The notes beneath the pieces were generated by a model. The model saw only the letters and a list, made by a program, of their open reading frames with translations, was not told the origin of the DNA and did no database searches. A DNA stretch of 11,026 nt, taken from Candidatus Cloacimonadota bacterium (GTDB lineage: Bacteria; Cloacimonadota; Cloacimonadia; Cloacimonadales; WRIO01). Positions 8,201 through 11,026 of the stretch are shown one piece after another. Position numbers and translations under genes: made by a program. How positions within the stretch are numbered: position 1 is the first letter of the stretch; every line of letters begins with the position of its first letter. The stretch is from contig JALNXV010000088.1 in the NCBI GenBank assembly GCA_023230175.1, positions 1-11,026 of the forward strand. The letters run 5' to 3'.

Positions 8201-10577
8201 CAGTTTGATTCAGAAACTAATTGATTCTGATGTTATAGAAGACAAAAGATATGGGTTGACAGGCAATAATCTTTCGTTCATCAGTGCAGATGATGACGAT
8301 CCTGCATGGGTATGCCCTGAGTGTGGCACTGTCCATTTGCAAAAAAGCGGTGGAGTATGCATCAACTGTTGTGGAAAGCTATCATCCACTCCAGAAAAAG
8401 TCAAAGATGTAAAAGAAAGGTCGTTTTATTCTCGAAAGGTTGATAGCTCATGCAATCGGCTCCATTGCGAGGAACTCACTGGGCAGACTGATGTGTCTGA
8501 TTCAACTCTTCGGCAATACCTATTTCAAGGACTTGTTCCAAGAAAAAGCAATCTCGTAAAAAGAGTTGATGAAATTGATTTATTAAGCGTTACCACGACA
8601 ATGGAAGCAGGTGTCGATATTGGAAACCTTGTGGCTGTAATGATGGGCAATGTTCCTCCACAGCGATTCAATTATCAACAGCGAGTCGGAAGAGCAGGAA
8701 GGCGTGGTAATCCAATGTCTATTGCTGTGACTGTCTGTAAAGTGAATAGCCATGATCTGACGCATTTTCAACAACCACAGCGAATGGTAAGCGGTGTGCC
8801 CTCAAAACCTTATATTGATTTGAATAGCATAGATATAGCTAGAAGGATTATTTTCAAGCAGGTTCTTAGAGAAGCAATGAAGGGCTATGTTGGAGAAGAA
8901 AAACGGAATGACGCAGTTCATGGAAACTTCGGCACGCCTGATGGATGGAATGGAGGGTATGAGAATCGTAAACACGTTGTCAGTTGGATTAAGTCGAACC
9001 ATCCTGAAATCCAAAGGATAGTGGATATGGTTTTACGCAACTCCCCATGTAAAGTCTTAGAGGATTCTTTTTTTAGTGATATTGAGTCATTGCCTGAAAA
9101 AATCGATGCAGTTCTGGCTAAACCTGAATTCAATCAATCTCAGCTAAGCGAGCGACTTGCTGCTGCAGGACTTTTGCCTATGTTTGGTTTTCCCACACAA
9201 GTCAGACCTTTGTTCTTGTCGGTTCCTGATAAGTTGCCAGCAAGAGAGGTTGTAGATAGGAATCAGGATTTTGCGCTTTCTTCCTTTGCTCCTGGTTCCG
9301 AGATTGTGAAGGACAAAAAAGTTTACAAATCCGTAGGATTCATTGATTATAAATACTCTAGCGGTCTCTTGAAATCAATCGATGGCTTGAATCAACTTGA
9401 AGGTAAAAAACTGTATTTCTGCAAGAATTGTAATATTTCCTTTGTAGAAAATGAGCAGGAAACTATGACTTGTCCCAGCTGTGGGAGTAGCGTTGAAGCT
9501 TATGATGTCTGTTCTCCATTAGGGTATTGTGTAGACTTTGGAGCCGTTCCCAAGGATTACAATGGTTATTATGAATGGGTGTCAGTGCATTCAGACACTT
9601 CGCTTGATGTCAATAAATCCGAAATTGTCCGCAATCGTCTTGAAACATCGAACATCAATTATGGAATTAACCAGATTCCAGAAAAGGGCGTGATCAATAC
9701 AATCAATACAAATGGTGGTAAGTGCTTTGAAGTAAGTGCAGCTGAGTCTTGCAGTAAAGAACGAAATGGCTGGGTTGATCCCCTTTTGATGAGTCGTGGT
9801 TCAACAGTTTTCGGTGAGAAGAAAAAAGTAGTTTTGATTTCCTCTAAAGTGACAGGTGTTCTTGAGGTATCCTTGGATTCAACCAATTCTGATGTGGATA
9901 TCAATCTTGATTCTTCTTCTGAGCATCAGATGATGATTAAATCGGCATACTTATCCTGGGGGACGTTACTAAGAAAACGTATTGCTGATTATCTTGATGT
10001 TGATGTGTCAGAGTTTAATTTGAATTATTGCCAGTTCAATGATCATGGGAAGCAGATTCCGATGGTTTATTTTGTTGAGAGACTTGAAAATGGTGCCGGA
10101 TATACAAATTATATTGGTTCTTCTGATATAATTGCCAAGGAGTGTTTAATTGATTCATTATCGATTGATAGTGAATTTGTCAATTCGTTGCTTAAAAGCC
10201 AGCATTCTGACTCATGTGATAGCAGCTGTTATGATTGTATCCGTGATTATTACAATCAAGACATCCATCAGATCCTCAACTGGAGGCTTGGTCTGGATTT
10301 AGCTCAAATAGCAAATGATAAGTTCTTTGTTCCTGATTTGAATTGCTCTTATTGGAAACCTATTATAGAAAAGTCGATTTCTGTAATGGAAAACGCCGGG
10401 ACAATCAATAAGGCAGAGGAGAAAAATGGTTTTTTGATTCTGGAAATGAAAGGCAAGCAATATTTTCTTGTTCATCCACTTTGGAGTGAGCTGAAAATCT
10501 GTAGAATTGCAGATTCGCTTTCAATGGGCACTACTCAAGCTGCTTTCATTTTTGATTATGCTTTGCAGCCATGTTAA
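5244..10577 (+). CDS. druE: DruE-like superfamily 2 helicase with zinc clusters and C-terminal DUF1998/MZB domain, 1777 aa
   Basis: Full set of SF2 motifs. Motif I is TGTGSGKTE (120-128, Lys126). Motif II is DELH (334-337), a DExH box. Motif III is SAS (373-375). A SDSRQ element (732-736) opens the second RecA lobe, with motif V TTTMEAGVDIG (1117-1127) and motif VI QQRVGRAGRRG (1145-1155). Cys clusters lie at 538/543/566/568/578/581, 679/682, 1024/1027/1039/1042 and 1393/1396/1410/1413, suggesting several zinc ribbons. The C-terminus has H1654-C1658-C1662-C1665 followed by RDYYNQ and NWRLGLDL, the signature of the DUF1998/MZB domain. That architecture at this length is typical of Druantia DruE and far longer than MrfA/YprA-type helicases (about 750 aa). 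It should use ATP to translocate on or remodel nucleic acid during anti-phage defence, in the cytoplasm. Start choice is supported by AAAGGA at 5231-5236 and the 4-base overlap. All motifs are intact, so it is probably active. Confidence 0.9.
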   Translation: MIDPIRIGEELRNEYIDYLDSGIKLRYESARKERRELFSGPGVLMQPPYIEIPNKYEGKETLQDVCCEMNISQEFAEFIDTGLFHTDSIPEKTQSRRLFEHQIQSLKEYVVNKRNVVVTTGTGSGKTECFLLPIIYNLIEESRNWGSPDIRSRAMRCMILYPMNALAEDQMVRLRMALDDSRLDERGPIAWLNKNRHENRFYFGRYTGRTPKTYKDEGEEQKTDDWKELAEEVNQAYEDLTAKIEKDSSSEATADAFRKYRDLRQIRFSQVRSEADSAELNTRKEMLENAPDVLITNYSMLNVMLMREKEDCIFDTTKKWLESNPENVFTLVVDELHTYRGTAGTEVSYIIKVLLDRLGLDADSPQVRFIASSASLECNDESKGFLKDFFSVSDVNKFAIIGDKRNPLIDPSALPSIETEILEKVALICTSDSGKNANCEMQISEIILQSSGKSISEYTEDRKFTDWLKWACQQENGEFKAQSIGFLAEKLFPKEKNCMSFLEAFLSLINLSKDETSACALPLRAHYFARNIDHLWVCTNPDCNEVNDPEEDRFFGKVYGKPVKRCSCGAIVLELIVCRQCGEVYFSAFAKPNPDRSITLELNDSSVLQDGQRVIIAKNREYEQGKNKDFEEFDNETQTGWRFCQINWMTGECKFNRFGGYVIYSSSTDSRFHGFPHKCLNCEYEIKEKDDNSFTPLFFHGSGVQKVNQVFADKLMEILHRNEETPKLVLFSDSRQSAAKLSSGIELDHYSDTLRSVIVQSFHGKERERAFLRKYYHSMDADFWNKKNIPEDVMESVKNNWNLKQKRNQIRDSFTEGISEEEKVDLDVFLTDKGISLKQIYNNVKKTLLEKGINPAGPYPRYNTMIDNKPWTAIIDWNKNDYKNLSPGTSEDYFKSQMIRESEITSLESIFGRGRQSSVEQLGIGRVAVIHEEDNEVLNSVVRLFGEGNRIIDNTTQFVIGSHVPRKLSKYLREVFGSSGLRETQNSLIQKLIDSDVIEDKRYGLTGNNLSFISADDDDPAWVCPECGTVHLQKSGGVCINCCGKLSSTPEKVKDVKERSFYSRKVDSSCNRLHCEELTGQTDVSDSTLRQYLFQGLVPRKSNLVKRVDEIDLLSVTTTMEAGVDIGNLVAVMMGNVPPQRFNYQQRVGRAGRRGNPMSIAVTVCKVNSHDLTHFQQPQRMVSGVPSKPYIDLNSIDIARRIIFKQVLREAMKGYVGEEKRNDAVHGNFGTPDGWNGGYENRKHVVSWIKSNHPEIQRIVDMVLRNSPCKVLEDSFFSDIESLPEKIDAVLAKPEFNQSQLSERLAAAGLLPMFGFPTQVRPLFLSVPDKLPAREVVDRNQDFALSSFAPGSEIVKDKKVYKSVGFIDYKYSSGLLKSIDGLNQLEGKKLYFCKNCNISFVENEQETMTCPSCGSSVEAYDVCSPLGYCVDFGAVPKDYNGYYEWVSVHSDTSLDVNKSEIVRNRLETSNINYGINQIPEKGVINTINTNGGKCFEVSAAESCSKERNGWVDPLLMSRGSTVFGEKKKVVLISSKVTGVLEVSLDSTNSDVDINLDSSSEHQMMIKSAYLSWGTLLRKRIADYLDVDVSEFNLNYCQFNDHGKQIPMVYFVERLENGAGYTNYIGSSDIIAKECLIDSLSIDSEFVNSLLKSQHSDSCDSSCYDCIRDYYNQDIHQILNWRLGLDLAQIANDKFFVPDLNCSYWKPIIEKSISVMENAGTINKAEEKNGFLILEMKGKQYFLVHPLWSELKICRIADSLSMGTTQAAFIFDYALQPC
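7776..7799 (-). terminator. Hairpin plus A/T run inside druE, terminator-like on the minus strand
   Basis: CCCTTTT (7783-7789) and AAAAGGG (7793-7799) form a perfect 7-bp inverted repeat with a 3-base loop, directly preceded by seven A residues (7776-7782). Read on the minus strand it is a hairpin followed by T7, the layout of an intrinsic terminator, although the stem is AT-rich and weak. It might stop antisense transcription in this long gene, or be chance in AT-rich coding DNA. Confidence 0.3.
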
Positions 10578-10595
10578 TAGTTTGAACAAGTTTAA

Positions 10596-10772
10596 AAACT
10601 GCGGAGAGTAGAGAAGGCTTGCAATCTGCTTTCAGGTACGAAATACGAAATGTCTAAGATTGGCGAAGCATCAGGGTTTGGCAGTCAGATAACATTCTGC
10701 AAAGTATTCAGGCGCATCAAGGGAATGAGTCCATCGGAGTTCTGGAAGCAGCATACACGGATTTTTGTGTAA
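10596..10772 (+). pseudogene. 3' remnant of the AraC-family regulator (second helix-turn-helix only)
   Basis: A frame bounded by a stop at 10593-10595 encodes KLRRVEKACNLL and continues through the second AraC helix-turn-helix to SEFWKQHTRIFV, with TAA at 10770-10772. It lacks the first helix-turn-helix and everything upstream, so it cannot make a functional regulator, and it has no start codon or ribosome site of its own. It is 19 bases past the helicase stop. Relative to the left copy it differs by synonymous changes at five positions (650, 659, 770, 797 and 798 equivalents), plus one codon change, Arg to Trp. It is probably the original chromosomal end of the gene, displaced by the island. 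Confidence 0.85.
10604..10770 (+). repeat. Right copy of the 167-bp direct repeat
   Basis: It pairs with 644-810 at a constant offset of 9,960 bases with no gaps and 160/167 identity. It starts inside a spacer after the helicase gene and ends on the first base of the TAA stop of the remnant. It marks the right boundary of the island. Confidence 0.95.
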
Positions 10773-10806
10773 AAGGTTAGCAGAAACTATCTTTTTTCTG
10801 ATTGTG

Positions 10807-10815
10807 TGGTATGAT
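10807..10815 (+). promoter_or_regulatory. Extended -10 promoter element upstream of the downstream gene
   Basis: TGGTATGAT combines a TGn extension with TATGAT, a 5/6 match to the -10 consensus. There is no good -35 at 17 bases upstream, which extended -10 promoters can tolerate. Transcription would start near 10822, giving a leader of about 14 bases that just includes the GAGGG ribosome site. It lies outside the island, on the chromosomal side. Confidence 0.35.
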
Positions 10816-10835
10816 TTGATAAGCGAGGGCGTTTT

Positions 10836-11026
10836 GTGTGGGGAAAGAAAGCTTTCAGAATTGATTACAGTGTCTTTAACAAGCATTCCGAGATGATAGA
10901 TCAGAATAATGTCTCGATGGTGATTTCCATTCAGGCTTCATTCCTACTTTGCTGTCTGGTTAGTTGTTTTGCAGGATTCTGGAGCAACCAGTTTTTTCGG
11001 ATGCGCACGGCTAGCATTGCTTTCAG
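10836..11026 (+). CDS. Start of a membrane-anchored protein, cut by the right window edge
   Basis: A GTG at 10836 follows GAGGG (10825-10829) at 6 bases' spacing, and an in-frame stop lies upstream at 10812-10814. The frame stays open for 63 codons to the window end. The product begins with a short charged segment (WGKKAFRIDYSVFNKH) and then has a single hydrophobic stretch at about residues 24-44 (VISIQASFLLCCLVSCFAGFW) followed by Arg residues, consistent with an inner-membrane anchor. Such N-termini occur in membrane signalling proteins, for example some GGDEF proteins of anaerobic bacteria, but too little is visible to assign a family. It is probably the native neighbour of the AraC gene before the island arrived. 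Confidence 0.6.
   Translation, partial: MWGKKAFRIDYSVFNKHSEMIDQNNVSMVISIQASFLLCCLVSCFAGFWSNQFFRMRTASIAF

Larger units (their letters stand above)
644..10770. mobile_element. Putative 9,960-bp defence island inserted at the 3' end of an AraC-family gene
   Basis: A four-gene operon, AT-rich by eye compared with the left flank, sits between two direct copies of the AraC gene end. Removing one repeat unit plus the interior (exactly 9,960 bp) would rejoin the regulator to the right-hand stop codon and restore a simple chromosome order: regulator, then the gene at 10836. The geometry resembles elements such as phage 21 and e14, which integrate in icd and replace the gene's 3' end. No integrase, transposase, terminal inverted repeat or tRNA gene was found inside. 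The element is therefore a non-autonomous cargo unit, one that lost its recombinase, or a product of homologous exchange between araC-like sequences. The repeat is certain; the mobility mechanism is inference. Confidence 0.6.

Noticed and set aside
957..10577. DISARM, Hachiman, Zorya or BREX assignment
   Set aside because: In DISARM the helicase and DUF1998 are on separate proteins (DrmA, DrmB) with a methyltransferase nearby. Here they are fused, there is no methyltransferase, and no PglZ, MotAB-like or DUF1837 features are visible.
10781..10800. Hairpin CAGAAA...TTTCTG after the remnant as a transcription terminator
   Set aside because: The stem is only 6 bp with an 8-base loop and no following T run, so it is too weak to call.
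1..11026. CRISPR array, tRNA or rRNA gene, insertion sequence
   Set aside because: No short regularly spaced repeats, no cloverleaf-like or rRNA-like segment and no transposase frame or terminal inverted repeats were seen on either strand.

Overview
This window looks like a bacterial chromosome segment holding one accessory defence-type island of almost exactly 10 kb. The flanks carry a moderately GC-rich AraC-family regulator with a PocR-type linker (left) and the start of a small membrane-anchored protein (right). By eye the interior genes are clearly more AT-rich than the left flank. PocR/AraC regulators of this build are common in anaerobic Bacillota, Coriobacteriia and Sphaerochaeta-like spirochaetes. 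Purine-rich Shine-Dalgarno sequences precede several genes. I cannot name the genus.

Layout: (1) 1-830, the 3' part of an AraC-family regulator. (2) 831-956, an AT-rich spacer with a good sigma70-type promoter at 843-871. (3) 957-10577, a four-gene, tightly coupled operon on the plus strand: an unrecognised 518-aa protein; a 643-aa protein with a long coiled coil and what looks like a degenerate AAA+ domain; a 277-aa protein with a probable winged helix; and a 1777-aa superfamily 2 helicase with multiple zinc clusters and a C-terminal DUF1998/MZB-type cysteine motif. (4) 10596-10772, a second, truncated copy of the 3' end of the AraC gene. (5) 10836 to the end, the start of a new gene.

The helicase resembles DruE, the signature protein of Druantia anti-phage systems. 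The order and approximate sizes of the three preceding genes recall the DruB-DruC-DruD-DruE part of Druantia type I, but no DruA (DUF4338) gene is present. The operon is therefore best described as a Druantia-like, DruA-less system. The identity of the three accessory proteins is inferred from context, not from recognised domains.

The operon is bracketed by a 167-bp direct repeat (644-810 and 10604-10770, 160/167 identical, constant offset 9960 bp). Both copies are the coding 3' end of the AraC gene. This is the architecture expected when an element inserts into the end of a gene and supplies a replacement end, so the host gene stays intact on the left and a remnant is left on the right. No recombinase lies between the repeats, so the island is a cargo-only or non-autonomous unit, or was moved by homologous recombination.
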